DNA from: Isochrysis galbana
Taxonomy: Eukaryota; Haptophyta; Isochrysidales; Isochrysidaceae
Length of the DNA: 64,000 bases
Assembly: GCA_018136815.1 (NCBI GenBank)
Contig: CM030940.1
Location: forward strand, 722,418-786,417
Direction of reading: 5' to 3'
The translations under genes and the position numbers were made by a program. The stretch's first letter is position 1. Every line of letters starts with the position of its first letter. Below, one piece after another: positions 39,947-51,262 of this stretch. The notes under the pieces were generated by a model that worked only from the letters and a program-made list of their open reading frames with translations, was not told the origin of the DNA and searched no databases.

Positions 39947-42031
39947 TCATCGCCTACCGGTGGCTTTCTTTGCAGCTTTTGCCTTACGTTCATTCATTTG
40001 TTGTTGCCACCTTTCGTGGTCAAAATAGTGCGCCATTTGCCTCCCGGCACGATCGGTAGGGAGGCCCTTGGCGGACCAGTATTGCTCCCCAGCCAAGTGT
40101 TCCGCGGTGAACTTGCCGGTTCTAGCGTTGAAGCTGCCGACCGTCACGTACTCCTCGTATTGTGGCCGGTGCAACGGCTGTGCCGGCAACATGCCGCACG
40201 TCCCCATTGTGGCACCATCATGGCCCGTCCCCGCATTCAAATGTGCTGTCGAGGAAGCCCACGCGCCCGAGGGGTCGGTGGAATAGATCTCATCACTACG
40301 AAGCGCTGCGGAACCCAAACCGGCAGTATGAATGTCGGCTGCGGCATGCAACGCGTTCCCCGTGAGCAAGGGAACGCTAGCCAGTGGCCGACTCGCGCTA
40401 CTTGCCTCAGACAGGTGCCGCACAAGAGTGGTAGGTGGGATCATACCGGCGGTGAACCATTGCTGAACGAGTGTCGCTGTGAACGGACCTTGCTGCGCGC
40501 CGGCGGCGTCAATGTAGTACCAGGACGGGGCCTCGCCGCCACCCGTATTGATCGATGGTAGCACAGCCGGAGGTGGGGGCGTGGAGCTAGACGTGGAGCT
40601 CAGCACACGGTCAAATGGCGTGGTCTCGTGAAGCGCGCTAAATTGCGCTCCCGCGCAAAGATGGGCACTAGGAAGCAGCGAGCCAGTCGTCGCTCTACCC
40701 TCAGCTGGGATGTGTGGCCGGACCATCCGAGTTGGCTTCAGGTGCCCCGCCCGTATCCAGTGCACAATCTTGGCGGCACTAAATGGCCCTTGGATGCGTC
40801 CACGGTCGTCCCAATACTCCCATAGGCTTGAGGCCTCAGTGAGGCTGAGCTCGTCTTGGGAGACGGCCACCGCCACACTGCCATGCTCACCACTTGGCGA
40901 GCCACATGTGCAGCAAGCGCGAGTCCCCTCACAGGCCTGCGGCGAGCAGCCTGCACAACTTGGACATGAGGCGACTGAGCCTGGCTGCTCGCAGCCATGG
41001 TTGCGAGTCGTCGAGGTTGAGTTTGGTGCAACTTGAACTGGCTTGGAAGGCAAAAAGGCCGCAAGCTCGTGCCAATCCGCGATGGGCCTCATCTGTGTAG
41101 CTTCCGCCGCGGATGCAGCAAGTTCTGACGCAGATGGCGCAGCCTCTGTTGACGAGATGGTGACCTCAGCTTCCGCACTGCGTACCTGAGACCCTGTACT
41201 TGTTGCAAACATGGCAACCACCTCAGAGGCATCCGCAGAGGCAAATGCCAGTTGGGGCTCAATGTCCCTCCTAACCAGCCTAGAAGCTAGGAATATTCCG
41301 CGTGCGATCCACCGTCCCATTCTAGAGGTAGGAAAAGGACCGCGCTCTACGCCAGCATCGTCGATGTAGTACCAAAGCGCTGGAGCTTCTTCAGCTGCCG
41401 TTGGTGCGGGGCAAGGAGCTGTGCAGAGCGTTGGTGGTTTGGTGCTTGCGGCGGGAGGCTGCGCGCCTTGTGGAGACGGTCCAAACGCTGCGCAGGCCTG
41501 CGCTACCCTTGCTCCTGTCTGCACCGAAGTTTCTTCTGCAGCACGAGCGGTGGCAGCGGCAGCAACCGTGGAGCTCCCACCACCAGTGGGAGCGACGGAC
41601 TGGCAGCACCTGGCCATGGCATGTCTGTGCGGCTCGCTCTCCTCTTCTATCTCACCAGCCGCTACACCGTCCCCCAAAACCGTTCTATCCACTCCTACCG
41701 CCTCTTCATTTTTGTCTGGCAGATTTACCGCGTCGCCGAGCTCTGGGAATGATGCCAGTGGAAGCAAGTCCGCCTCCTCCATCCCGGCCACCCCCCCACG
41801 GCGGTCGAACTGCAAGAATCCCGCGTTGAGCCAGGCCCGCATGTCCTCCGTCGAAAAAGGCCCCTGCATCCGCCCCGTGTCATCCAGATAGACCCAATCC
41901 AGTGCCTCACCTTCCCAGTCTGGTGGAGCAAGCTCACAGTCCGATGGCTCCGAGCTGTGCTCTGCGCCCAGATCAGTAGGTGTGCAGTTTGCATCATCCC
42001 CTGGAGCCGAATCAGATTGGCCAGAGTTCAT
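39947..42031 (-). CDS. protein with four GYF domains
   Basis: Single exon, 694 residues from ATG 42,031, the only ATG ahead of the first domain. GYF domains bind proline-rich peptides, often in splicing or mRNA-decay factors. Four copies are visible, each with an aromatic W-x-Y-x-D start and the GPF core: WVYLDDTGRMQGPFS (near 46), WYYIDDAGVERGPFP (near 225), WEYWDDRGRIQGPFS (near 400) and WYYIDAAGAQQGPFT (near 525). Linkers are Ala/Ser/Pro-rich, and one Cys-rich stretch is present (CPSCAGCSPQACEGTRACCT). The C-terminal 60 residues are conserved-looking and basic (QYWSAKGLPTDRAGRQMAHY), probably a nuclear or RNA-associated module. Four GYF domains in one protein is unusual. Confidence 0.8.
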   Translation of the reverse strand: MNSGQSDSAPGDDANCTPTDLGAEHSSEPSDCELAPPDWEGEALDWVYLDDTGRMQGPFSTEDMRAWLNAGFLQFDRRGGVAGMEEADLLPLASFPELGDAVNLPDKNEEAVGVDRTVLGDGVAAGEIEEESEPHRHAMARCCQSVAPTGGGSSTVAAAATARAAEETSVQTGARVAQACAAFGPSPQGAQPPAASTKPPTLCTAPCPAPTAAEEAPALWYYIDDAGVERGPFPTSRMGRWIARGIFLASRLVRRDIEPQLAFASADASEVVAMFATSTGSQVRSAEAEVTISSTEAAPSASELAASAAEATQMRPIADWHELAAFLPSKPVQVAPNSTSTTRNHGCEQPGSVASCPSCAGCSPQACEGTRACCTCGSPSGEHGSVAVAVSQDELSLTEASSLWEYWDDRGRIQGPFSAAKIVHWIRAGHLKPTRMVRPHIPAEGRATTGSLLPSAHLCAGAQFSALHETTPFDRVLSSTSSSTPPPPAVLPSINTGGGEAPSWYYIDAAGAQQGPFTATLVQQWFTAGMIPPTTLVRHLSEASSASRPLASVPLLTGNALHAAADIHTAGLGSAALRSDEIYSTDPSGAWASSTAHLNAGTGHDGATMGTCGMLPAQPLHRPQYEEYVTVGSFNARTGKFTAEHLAGEQYWSAKGLPTDRAGRQMAHYFDHERWQQQMNERKAKAAKKATGRR

Positions 42032-42289
42032 CCGTTCAACCACGCGGCTGCCGTCGGCGCTATCAGCCAAGCTCTCAGAGACACACACTCCCTCGACCAC
42101 CAATGTCAGGAGAGGCCTAGCACAGGAGAGATCAAGCACAGGAGAGACCCTAGCACGGCGGCGTGCAGTGTGTAGCAACGAGGGGGTCTCTTCCTCTCTC
42201 CCCCCCACTCTCACCGAAAGAAGTGCTTCACACCGTCTTCTAATTTTGGCTTTTCGCCTATCTCGGATCGCCACGGTGGCATCTTGGAT

Positions 42290-42520
42290 GCTGGCTCCCT
42301 CCGTCCCGCCCTCCCGCCCGCCCTCTCTCGTTCACACTCTCCCTCTCTCCCTTCCTCCTTCCCACCTCCCTCATCTCTCCCTCCCTCTCCCTCCCTCTCC
42401 CTCCCTCTCTCTCCCTCTCCCTTTCTCCTTTCTCTCTCCCTCCCTCCCTCCCCCTCCCTCTCCGAGCCTCTCCCTCCCTTTCCTCTTTTCCTTCCTCCCT
42501 CTCCCTACTCTAGACTCTAG
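42290..42520. repeat. pyrimidine-rich tract upstream of GYF gene
   Basis: The plus strand is CCCTCTCC/CTCCCT repeats; on the gene strand this is a purine tract about 260 bp upstream of the start codon. Confidence 0.8.
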
Positions 42521-42853
42521 AGTTACTCTACTCTCTACTCTTCTACTCTAGCTCTAGAGGGAGCGCCCAAACACAAACTAGAGCTAGAGAGGTGTGCAAT
42601 CCTTAAAAAAAATCTGAAGATTCTGGCCTAACACCTACTACACAGTGGCAAAAAAGGGGGGTCCACCAACCACCGACCCTAAGTCGCGTTCCGTCAAAAG
42701 AGGGCCAGGTTATTATTTTTTTTACCCAGAGGTGCGTGTTTTCTTTTTCAACCAGTCTCCATTGTATTATTATCACAAAGATGAGTACAAAGCTAATCAA
42801 GGACGTGAGCATAGCAACTCCCCCCTTCCCCAAAACACACGGTAACCCCAAAG
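42521..42853. other. spacer with a retroposon-like tail
   Basis: Near 42,604-42,622 the minus strand reads CAGAATCTTCAGATTTTTTT, another variant of the R1/R3 tail. No duplication was found. A short minus-strand frame (42,603-42,890) encodes one hydrophobic helix (LTSLISFVLIFVIIIQW) of unknown meaning. Confidence 0.3.
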
Positions 42854-43282
42854 CTACTGAGTTTTCATCCTTTTCGTCTTTTTCTCGCACACCTCCTCCT
42901 CGATCTTATTCTCGATGTCGTTCTTCTGGCAGGCGACGATGTCGCTCGGCTGATCTTGGGTGGCGAGATCCGTGATGCGTGCGAGGACGGCCTCCTTGTT
43001 CTGCATGAAGAGTTTGCCAGCTGCTCGGCGCACTTGCACCATGGGATCCGCTTCAGCGTACGCGACCCTCAAGCCACTACAGCTCGACTCGGTCGTTGCA
43101 CAGTCGAGAGGTCTTGCGCAACCTCTGCTTCGGCCAGAGGGGTTGTGTCGTCCCAGGGGCGTGTCGGCGTCATGCGCGCGGCGCAGCGCGGCAGCGTTGG
43201 CGTTGTGCGCGCGCCCGCCTTTGTTGCTGACTCTTTTTGTTATAACCTTTTTTTTTTGATTTTCGCACACAGAGTTGCGCAC
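42854..43282 (-). CDS. unidentified C-terminal coding fragment
   Basis: The minus frame has a protein-like end, from VQVRRAAGKLFMQNKEAVLA to NDIENKIEEEVCEKKTKRMK and a stop. The N-terminal part is Ala/Arg-rich and less convincing. A CTGTAG acceptor-like site precedes the convincing part at about 43,077, so it may be a last exon. No family was recognised, and upstream exons were not found. Confidence 0.3.
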   Translation of the reverse strand: MRNSVCENQKKKVITKRVSNKGGRAHNANAAALRRAHDADTPLGRHNPSGRSRGCARPLDCATTESSCSGLRVAYAEADPMVQVRRAAGKLFMQNKEAVLARITDLATQDQPSDIVACQKNDIENKIEEEVCEKKTKRMKTQ

Positions 43283-44762
43283 TATACATACACGCAGGTG
43301 GGAGAGAGAGAGAGAGAGTCCAGGGGCCGAAATTCACAATGAGCCGTTTTCGCCACCGCCCCGCCGCCGCCATTCCGGCACCCGCGATCAGTTGACGACG
43401 AAGGGTTCGGTGGGTCCGCCGCACTCCACATTTTTCCTCCACGTGGGGCGCTTGGCTTCACACTTGCTGCAGAGCACCGCAGCACCGCATGCTGAATGTG
43501 GTAGCAAAAGTAAGCAAAGACAAGCTCCGCAGAGTTGGTCATGGGGAGAGCTAAGGTTGAATGGGATGTGGAGATGGTTTGCTTCAGGTGATGGGATGTC
43601 TCATAAGCTCACCATAGGCTATAATGGAGGCATGATCGGCAGAGTCCTAGAAATCCAAGAATTTTCTAGGACGTGGTCCTAGTTTCTAGGACGGAATACG
43701 GAATTTTTTGTCCGAGAGGCTTGTTGCTAAGTGTTGTTCTTGTTCAGAATCTGAACAGTGTTCAGCGCTTAACGTTAAGCAGCTCTAGTTGCAACTGGGC
43801 CTGCATGCATGTAGTATGTAGTAGTGTAATAGTAACGGTTGGTCTACATCTCCCATACCCATGTACGCGTCGGCGCGCCACTACTCGCCCAGCGCAGTTT
43901 CTGCTGTTGTCTGTTGTGTGATCGCATGGGGTATAGGGGGCTGACTACGGCTCACCATTGAGCATCCTGCTCCCTTATGTCCACCACCAAGCCCAGTAGA
44001 CTGACCATGCACTTCGATGGCCCAATCTCCAATCTGACTCGTCATTTATGAGGCATAGAACCTGGAAGGACACCCCTACCAGGAATCGGACCCCCCCTCC
44101 CCGTGGGCTGTGGGCTGTTCCGATGAGGGCACGCGCACTCTCACAAGGCGTCGTAAATGATGGAACCCCATGATATTTTTGTACCTCTTGCCTGCAGGGC
44201 ATCCCCATGGGCCCGGATCAAGTTTTGGGGGGGGCTCTAGAGACAAAAAATACATTAGGGGAGGGGGAAGGACATGCCAGTAGAGGAATGGGCCGCCCAC
44301 GTAGTACTCACCCCCCCTAAAAAAGTGAACGCGCGTATTATTTTTACCACCTACTTGTACCGGTTTACCGGTCCTCGCGGACTCCTTTTCTGTCAACTTT
44401 CCTCTCGCCTCCGTTCCCTGTAAGGTAGGCGCCCTGCCTTTCTTTGTCGGCCCCGACAACAGCCCCCCCCCTCCCCCCCCTTCCCCCCTCGGCGGAAAGA
44501 AAGCCCGGGACCTCCCCCCCCCTCCCCCCCCCCTCACGGGTCCGGACCCTCCCTGGTCCGAAAAGCCGGCTCTCACGCTACCAGTGCCAACTACTTTTCA
44601 GACTGACAGGACTCTCCCTACTACTACAGTAGTCTAGTGTCTAGTCTCAAGTCGAGGTCCACAGAGTTTGGTTTCACGGCTGTGCGCTGCTGCGTGCGCC
44701 GCGAAGGACACCACCGACCTTCGCTTGACACAGGCTACGAATCATCGAAGCACATCGAGCAC
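43283..44762. other. spacer with no recognised gene
   Basis: Holds mixed sequence and a C-rich tract (44,461-44,536) about 230 bp upstream of the U-box gene start, comparable with the tracts ahead of other genes. Nothing else recognised. Confidence 0.35.
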
Positions 44763-47700
44763 ATGCACACCCGTCATCGGCAAGAGGCAGAATTCGGGCT
44801 TGTCGCTCTGGGTACGACAAGCCAATACTCGCACGAGGACGGTTCAAGTGCATGCACCTCCATCGCAATCGTTGCTGCCGTTGAGCTTCTTCGCCGACGA
44901 GCAATCAATGGTCCAACCCTAGGATTGGAAAGTAATCCCTCTGCGCGAAAGTGTCAGCAACTCATCGACGACGATATCGTTGCTCGGGGCGTGGAGGCAT
45001 ATAAGTCCATCCTTAGACAAAGGAGATCCAAAGATGTCGCCATGCAACATTGCGCGTTTGACGAATGCTGGCAGGTGAATGAACCCCGCAACCGCAATCA
45101 GCAAATGCATCGAGGATACTTTGCACCTACCCCCGCCCTAAAGGCATGATTCTTCTACGGCATTGCTCATATCCTCCCTCTTCGCTGTTTTGGCCTCGGG
45201 CTGTTTGCTGAACTGCAGGACCTTCGTGGGAACTTTGATGTCCACACAGGGATTCTTTCTTCCGTCGAGAGCACAGGCTCGATTTTCGGTACGATTGATG
45301 AACAAGCTCGGGCAACTGCAGGTTTGTTTCATATTCGCATGCTCGGACAAATTAGCTCAGCTAATGCCCGTCGTCCTTGCTCTTGCTCTTACAGATCGAT
45401 TCGAGAGGATGATCTCTTCATGTGAGGGCTCGGCATTTGTGATCACCAAACCGCCGGAGACGATCGCGATTCTTGTTGGAGCATCAAGCTCAGTCGTCTC
45501 GCCATCTTTCCTATTCGATTCTCATGCTCGTCCTGGCTTATTTGACCAGGCTCATCTGCTGCAATTCGATTCGATCGCGGACATGTGCAATGAGTTGAGT
45601 AGGCGACTGCCCTATACCGACGTCAAGGAATTTGGAAATGAGCAGAATGCAACTATCAATCAATGGGAGGCAAACGGACTGAGGCTGAATGCGGACGTCA
45701 GTGCGCTCAGGGAAACTGGCACTGACATGTTCTGCGACCCGAAGTCTTTCGATCTGGGCTCTCTCAGTGGCTCCTGGATTTCGACATTCGACGATTGCGA
45801 GGTTGAGATATCTGCTGACACCAGGGGAAGGATTCACATCGACGGCGATGATCTACCACAGTTTCGAATCACTATTGTTGAGGGCTACCACTACAGTTGT
45901 GACGGCGGACAACGCCATCCTCTTCCTTGTGATGAGCAGAGCCGCGCCAGCAAAGCGCTCGTTGCCCTCGAAGACTGCAAAGGGACCGTCCACTATACCC
46001 TATGCGATCTGTTAAAGACAGCCGATGGCAAGATTTCTGAGGCTACATGGAAGGCGAACGATTTTTGGTTGCCGCCCCATATAATGCAATGGGAACGCTG
46101 GACTGTATGTATTTCCAGAGACGACGAGTCAGAAACCTCGGCAGTGGTCGATAGCATGCGCAGCAACGATGCGCATGGAGCAACCACACGTAAAGCTCTC
46201 GCCTCCGCCGCCGGGTGTGACGTCCTTGCGCCGGAAGGGCTTTCCAGTAGGTGCAGCTCGTCACAGTCCAATCCGCATACGGCAGGCAGCAGAATGCTCA
46301 ATTGCTTTCGAAAGTGCTTCAATTTGCCCCGGACACCCACGTCCTCGACTTCTCCAGCTGACGATGCTTCCATGGCCGAGGGCGATAGGGATGGTCAGCA
46401 GACAGCCGATCCCACATGGTCTAGACCAGTCAACACGACTGGAACGGCTGAGGTGAGCCGAAAGTTGAATCTCGACGTCCAATTAGAGCATCGATCCATA
46501 AGCACTTGTGTCACGAAAGACACGCCACTGCCGCCATGCGGCAGCGTCCAGCTTCGCCAAGACAACAGACCGGCCAATCAGCCCGGATCAACCGTTTTCG
46601 CCACTGTCAATAGCGGCGATGAAAACTCGGAGCAAGACAAATCGCACAGTGCCGACTCCGCGCCTCAACGACAGCCCTCAGCGACGTGTGAGGAAGCGAT
46701 CTCATGCGATACCAAACAAGAGCGTGTTGACACTGGCTGCCCGGCATATCAAGCACTCTCTGCGCCTGACCAAGATTCATTCGAAACGCGTACTGGTACC
46801 GCCGACAGCGCGCCGACATCGACTATAAGCAGAGAAGACAGTTTCCACACCGCCGCAAGCTGTGACATGGTTGGTGTTTCGCGCCAGGCTTCAGGGTCGC
46901 GTAGGCAGTCAGCGGCACTTCGACAGCATGCTCTGCTGGCATCTGTCAATGAGCTCGATGACTTGTGCTGTTCAATCACGAAGGAGCTGATGGCGGATCC
47001 CGTCATCGCCGCCGATGGTCATTGTTACGAGAGAGAAATGATAAGTAGGCACATACAGGTATCGCTTTCTGCATACACACGAATCACGCGACCAGCTGTC
47101 CAATCCACATCGCTGAACACGCTCGCGAACGCAAGCTCCACGGACAAATTTATACTTCGGGTGCACGCCCCTCTTGGATGCGGTTAACCAAAAGAATTAC
47201 TACTATACTGTTCTCTTTCCTGTAAGGTGCAACTAGAGGAAATGCGGTTGGCGAACACGCCACGTGATGTCGAATGTGAACGTCGTGACGACGAGTGTTG
47301 TCAAGGCAGCGCGCGGAGACGCTTCATATCCTCGCCTACGACCAATGACGAGTTGAGACATACCCTCCTGACGCCAGTGCATAACTTGGTCTCGATCATT
47401 GAATCATGGATCGAAAATGGACGCATTGGCGAAGCGGCCGCCAGTGAATGGCGTGCACGGAGAGAAGAGGTCTGTTCGAATCGCCGCGCACAGATGGAAG
47501 CTCGCGCAGCAGAACCTCCCTTGGGGGCCCTCTTAGGCGCAGGTCGCATACAAGGTTGGCTTGCATGTCAAGATGTTGGCGGCATTACCCTGCCGCGTCT
47601 GCAACGATATCTGGTTCTTGTCATGGACCGTCTGCTCATGTACAACTCTGACAGTACGCCGGAGGCGAGCTTTGACTTGACTCATTCAACCCGGGTGGTC

Positions 47701-49475
47701 ATGGAAGGCGAGTGGCTGGTAGTTAGCACGCCAGCTGACGTAGAAGGCGAGATCGGCCATGTCCTTAGACTCACCATAGACACTGAGAAAGATCCACATG
47801 CGGATCTCAGCCAATGGCTACAGCTAATCCAGGATGCAATCAGTCATCAACCACCGCCATATCAAGCGAGTGCAATGCACGTTCGCATCTTTGGTGTTCC
47901 GGAGGAAGGGCCAACAGGATTTACCGGCCTTGCCGTCGCCGTATGCGCGGCAGCCGATCTTGATTGTGCCGTGTCTATAAGCCCCATCTGCGCGATTGAT
48001 GGCTGCCACGAGAACGCCCAGGTACATTGCAGCCGCTGTGGTCGAATGGTGTGTAAGTCGTGCGGGGACTATTCAGTTTTTTCATTCCAGGAGACCGTCG
48101 CCGGCCGGCGTCGGAACTTCAAAGTTCCCCGACGGTTTCGAATGTGCTGCGAATGCATCGAGGACGCCATCGGTCGCATTGAAGAAAATACAGTGTCGCA
48201 GATGGAGGTGAAGGCGTGCGCAATGTTGACATCTAAGCTGGACGCCTTTGAGGAAAGGCTGTGCCGCGAGGGCATAGCTCGGGCCCGTGAACACCTTAAA
48301 TATTCGTTTGAGCAGCGTGAGGCCAGAGCAGCTGAACTCCATGCCATGAAGATTCGACGCATGCAGCGGCGACTCGAACGAGAAGAGGCGGCTGTCCAAG
48401 CTCTAGTGTCTGATCCCATCATCGCGGCGAGTCGCCTCAATGAGTTGCAATTGCAACGTGATGCACTGAATGAACAACGGCAGATGGAAGTGGATGAAGA
48501 AGCACTCCTCAGGCTGACTGCAGAGATTTCCGCTTTCGATGCACAACTAGAGGAGGCTGATAGACATCTGCAACGGCTAGTAGAGCAATCTTCAGCTGAC
48601 CCATCTCCGCAGCAGGCTTCACGGCAACACGATGAGGAGGCCTCGCAGGAGTCCTCTATTGAGGACGATGAGCTGGAAGAATTTGTACCGGCACGCGAAT
48701 TGAGCGAAACGGACGTCACGTCGCGAGGGGATGGACCATCTTGTTTGCTTCTCGGGCTCTGTCTTCCCTCTGAGCGCGGATTAGAACGACAGGTCGGCGA
48801 GCACCGCTATGCCCGGTGCGACAGTCGTGATATTGTTTTGGTGCATGTCGAATCTTATTCCTTGCTACCGTTCACATACTCACTAGGACCGTCAAGTTGC
48901 TTGCTTCACAGGCACGGATCCGCAACCAAATCCGTTTGGCAGTGGCTGAGGACCGCGTTGCACACGACGAGGATGCTGCCCGCAAAGCAGATATCCGTGC
49001 GTCCGAGCTCGACGACATGCGAGGTCGATTGCGGCAAGTCATTGCTCAAGCCGGGCAGGCGCAGGAAGTAGCACGCATGGCCGAGCAAGAGTTGCGCGAG
49101 CGTGAGCGCCGTGATGAGCATGAACGTCGCAGACAAGCAGCAGCGGAAGAACAACGACGGCTGCAGCGTGAGCAGGAGGAGCAAGAGCGCGAGCAACGAG
49201 CAGAGAGGGAGCGTCGACGACGAGAGGCAGCTGAGCGGCAGCTTGCCGCCGATCAGGAAGTGGAGCGATATTTGCAAGAACGTGGTGCTATTCGCGGGGA
49301 CTTCCGCATGTGCCGCCAATGCCGATCCGGACCGTACGAGAACAAGGCGTGCCGCGATTTGCAGCTGCACAATAACGAAGATGGTGGCAACCTGAATCAG
49401 TGCAAGAATTGCCAGTGGTTTAGTTCTGATTGGCACGACTGGCTAGAGTGGGACGGAACATTTGGCCCGCACTAA
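44763..49475 (+). CDS. multidomain U-box E3 ligase-like protein with papain-like N-domain, PH, zinc and coiled-coil regions
   Basis: Five exons: 44763-45074, 45219-45321, 45395-47058, 47227-48792 and 48912-49475, giving 1,402 residues. The N-terminal part looks like a cysteine-protease-type fold: SSACTSIAIVAAVELL (Cys31) and SPSFLFDSHARPG (His182) are the expected Cys and His elements. A Ser-rich linker follows. A U-box (about 659-754) contains CCSITKELMADPVIAADGHC and, after an insertion of about 30 residues, SSPTTNDELRHTLLTP. Next come a PH-like region (GRIQGWLACQDVGG to LSQWLQLIQDAIS), a zinc cluster (CAIDGCHENAQVHCSRCGRM ... MCCECIED), long coiled coils, and a C-terminal Cys/Trp module (MCRQCRSGPYENKACRDLQL ... 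CKNCQWFSSDWHDW). U-boxes recruit E2 enzymes, so ubiquitin ligation is likely. The first exon start and the exon 4 donor are uncertain; another donor lies at 48,714. Confidence 0.75.
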
Positions 49476-49749
49476 ATGTTGGTAGTGGTGGTAGGAGTAG
49501 TGTGGATGGAGTTGTGGATCTTTACCAGCCAAGATATGAACACGGCAGGTGGGGAGGGTGTTGGATCCAGAGTACTTCCACAATACTCTAGACGGATCCG
49601 ATGGCTTGTGTGTCTTTTAACTTTAGGATGGGCATTGTTTCTTGAGGGGTGATCGCCGTTTACTTCGGGACTCTTCTTTGTTCTTTGTGGCTTCGTTTCG
49701 GTTGGCTGCATTCTTCTCCTTCTCCGGACCCGTTTCTTTGATTGTGGCG
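49476..49749. other. spacer
   Basis: Region downstream of the U-box gene; nothing recognised. Confidence 0.3.
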
Positions 49750-50430
49750 CAACTAAGTTTATACTTGGTTGACCCATGGGGGGGGCACGAGCCCCCCCTC
49801 TCTCCACTCCTCCCCTGCCATGGGGGAGGAATCACCCATCCTCCTGGCATGCCTGATGGCTTGCCGGGAGGAGACTGCCCTACTGACCCGCTCGCCTTCC
49901 CCACAGGCTCGCCCCATTCGCCCGTCCTGTCCAGTCGTGGCCAGCCCATTGCTCCAACCCCCCCTCCCCCCCTGGTCGATAGGCAGACAGGTGCAGCGTG
50001 GGGGCCCCAAACAAAGGCTCAGGAGCGCCAGCGAGGGAGAGGCAGGTGACGCAGGTGAGGCCAGGGCCCAGCCCCAGCCTCCCCTGCCGCCCCCTGAACT
50101 GGTCTCTATCTAGGAGCCTCCAGGGCCGCCAGAGGGCAGCTGGAGGCCTGCCGCAGGCGCGCCATCGCGCGTGCCGCAGGCCCCCGGTGCTTTTTCCCGG
50201 AGAGTCGCCCGACGTAGGTCGGTCCGCCTCAATGGGTTTTCCCTCATTTTAACTTGCGGGGAGTTAGAATGGGAGCCGGGGGCTTGCGAGGGGGGAGATG
50301 TGGAGGGGTGCATAGGTGTATGTATCTGTGGCAACAAAACGCGCCAAGGTGTACGGGCAGGTGCGCTGAGGGCTGTCGTGTTAGTACCGGGCTAGTGAGA
50401 GTAGTGGTACTAATGCTCAGTTAGATTATT
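49750..50430 (+). repeat. R1 dispersed repeat, long copy
   Basis: The head CTAAGTTTATACTTGGTTGA (from 49,753) and about 370 bp after it are nearly identical to 54,808-55,190, for example CCATGGGGGAGGAA, GGTGCAGCGTGGGG and CAGGAGCGCCAGCGAGGGAG. From about 50,210 it shares TCCGCCTCAATGGGTTTTCC with the inverse of the 14,610-15,583 copy. It ends in the T motif against a hAT remnant. No ORF. Unlike the copy at 54.8 kb it lacks the AT tail and target duplication, so its 3' part differs. Confidence 0.75.
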
Positions 50431-50868
50431 GTTGAGAGGGAATTTGTGGTCTTCCAAAGCGGCCAAGGCGCCTTCTCACGACCATCGGCACTCGAAAATG
50501 CTAAGGTGATGGAGCAATCTCAATGGTGGACTATCTATGGTAAGCACGTTCCGTTGCTTGCAACTTTGGCGCAAACTGTCCTATCACAACCTGCAGCGGT
50601 GTCCGCTGTTGAACGAAATTGGTCGGTTACGGACAAATTCACTCTCAATCTCGGTCGAGCATGCGCCATGATGTCGCAGATAAGCTCGTCTATTGTCACG
50701 AATCGATGCATGTGCAGATGCGTGTGCAAAGCGTTGGATGGTCTCCAGATGTTGCAAATTGCAAAGTGGGACAGCGACAGCGATGATGATAGCGACGCCG
50801 AGGACGATTGGCTTGGCGATGAGGCTGTGAGTCCAAGTGAGGAGCAGTTGCGCACGCTCCTTATTTGA
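50381..50868 (+). pseudogene. fourth hAT transposase remnant with adjoining T motif
   Basis: After the T motif (50,381-50,425) the plus frame encodes VVFQSGQGAFSRPSALENAK, then LAQTVLSQPAAVSAVERNWS and QMLQIAKWDSDSDDDSDAED to a stop at 50,868. The VERNWS block and acidic tail are hATC-like. Only the last 140 residues remain. The motif and remnant have the same relative order as at 14,547. Confidence 0.75.
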
Positions 50869-50904
50869 GAAATTGAGAAAGAGTATCCACTATATCGTCA
50901 CTGG

Positions 50905-51060
50905 CGCGGCGCCGCCGCGGCGCCGCGGCGCCGCATCCGTTGCCCGTAAGCCACCGCACAAACACGGAAGAAAAAACGGAGGGGGTTTGAAACACGGCAA
51001 AACACGGCCGTGTTTGACCTTGGTAGAAACACGGTGAAAACGTGTTTCCCAGCTAGGGAC
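50905..51060 (+). repeat. GC palindrome and AAACACGG word cluster
   Basis: 50,906-50,932 is a GCGGCGCCGC-type palindromic run. From 50,957 to 51,048 AAACACGG or its inverse (CCGTGTTT) occurs at least five times, including ACACGGCCGTGT. No gene seen; likely a short satellite or foldback. Confidence 0.55.
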
Positions 51061-51109
51061 CGGGCTAGAGATAACTCCGGGGTCGTCTCTGGTCTCTGGG
51101 GTCCAGAGG

Positions 51110-51262
51110 AGGGGTCCGGGTCCAAATGAAATGGGCCTCGGATATGTGCGAGTTGGATGTATTGGGAACTTTCTACAAGAAAATCCTCAAATTTCCTCAA
51201 TTCTGAGATGGTCATTTTTTCATCCCTAATAAAAACCCTGTTTGACCGCCCTAAGAGTAGTA
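51110..51262 (+). repeat. R4 dispersed repeat, copy A
   Basis: Matches the inverse of 60,918-61,075. Shared words are CGGATATGTGC, ATGTATTGGGAACTTTCTAC (GTGTATTGGGAAGTTTCTAC in copy B), AATCCTCAAATTTCC, TCAATTC and CCCTGTTTGACCGCCCT. AT-rich compared with its surroundings. No ORF and no duplication found. Confidence 0.75.

Noticed and set aside
45163..47187. The 674-codon open frame as a separate gene
   Set aside because: Its first 77 codons precede a good acceptor at 45,394 and its last 43 codons follow a good donor at 47,058. Joining to neighbouring exons restores U-box and protease-like motifs, so it is one exon of a larger gene.
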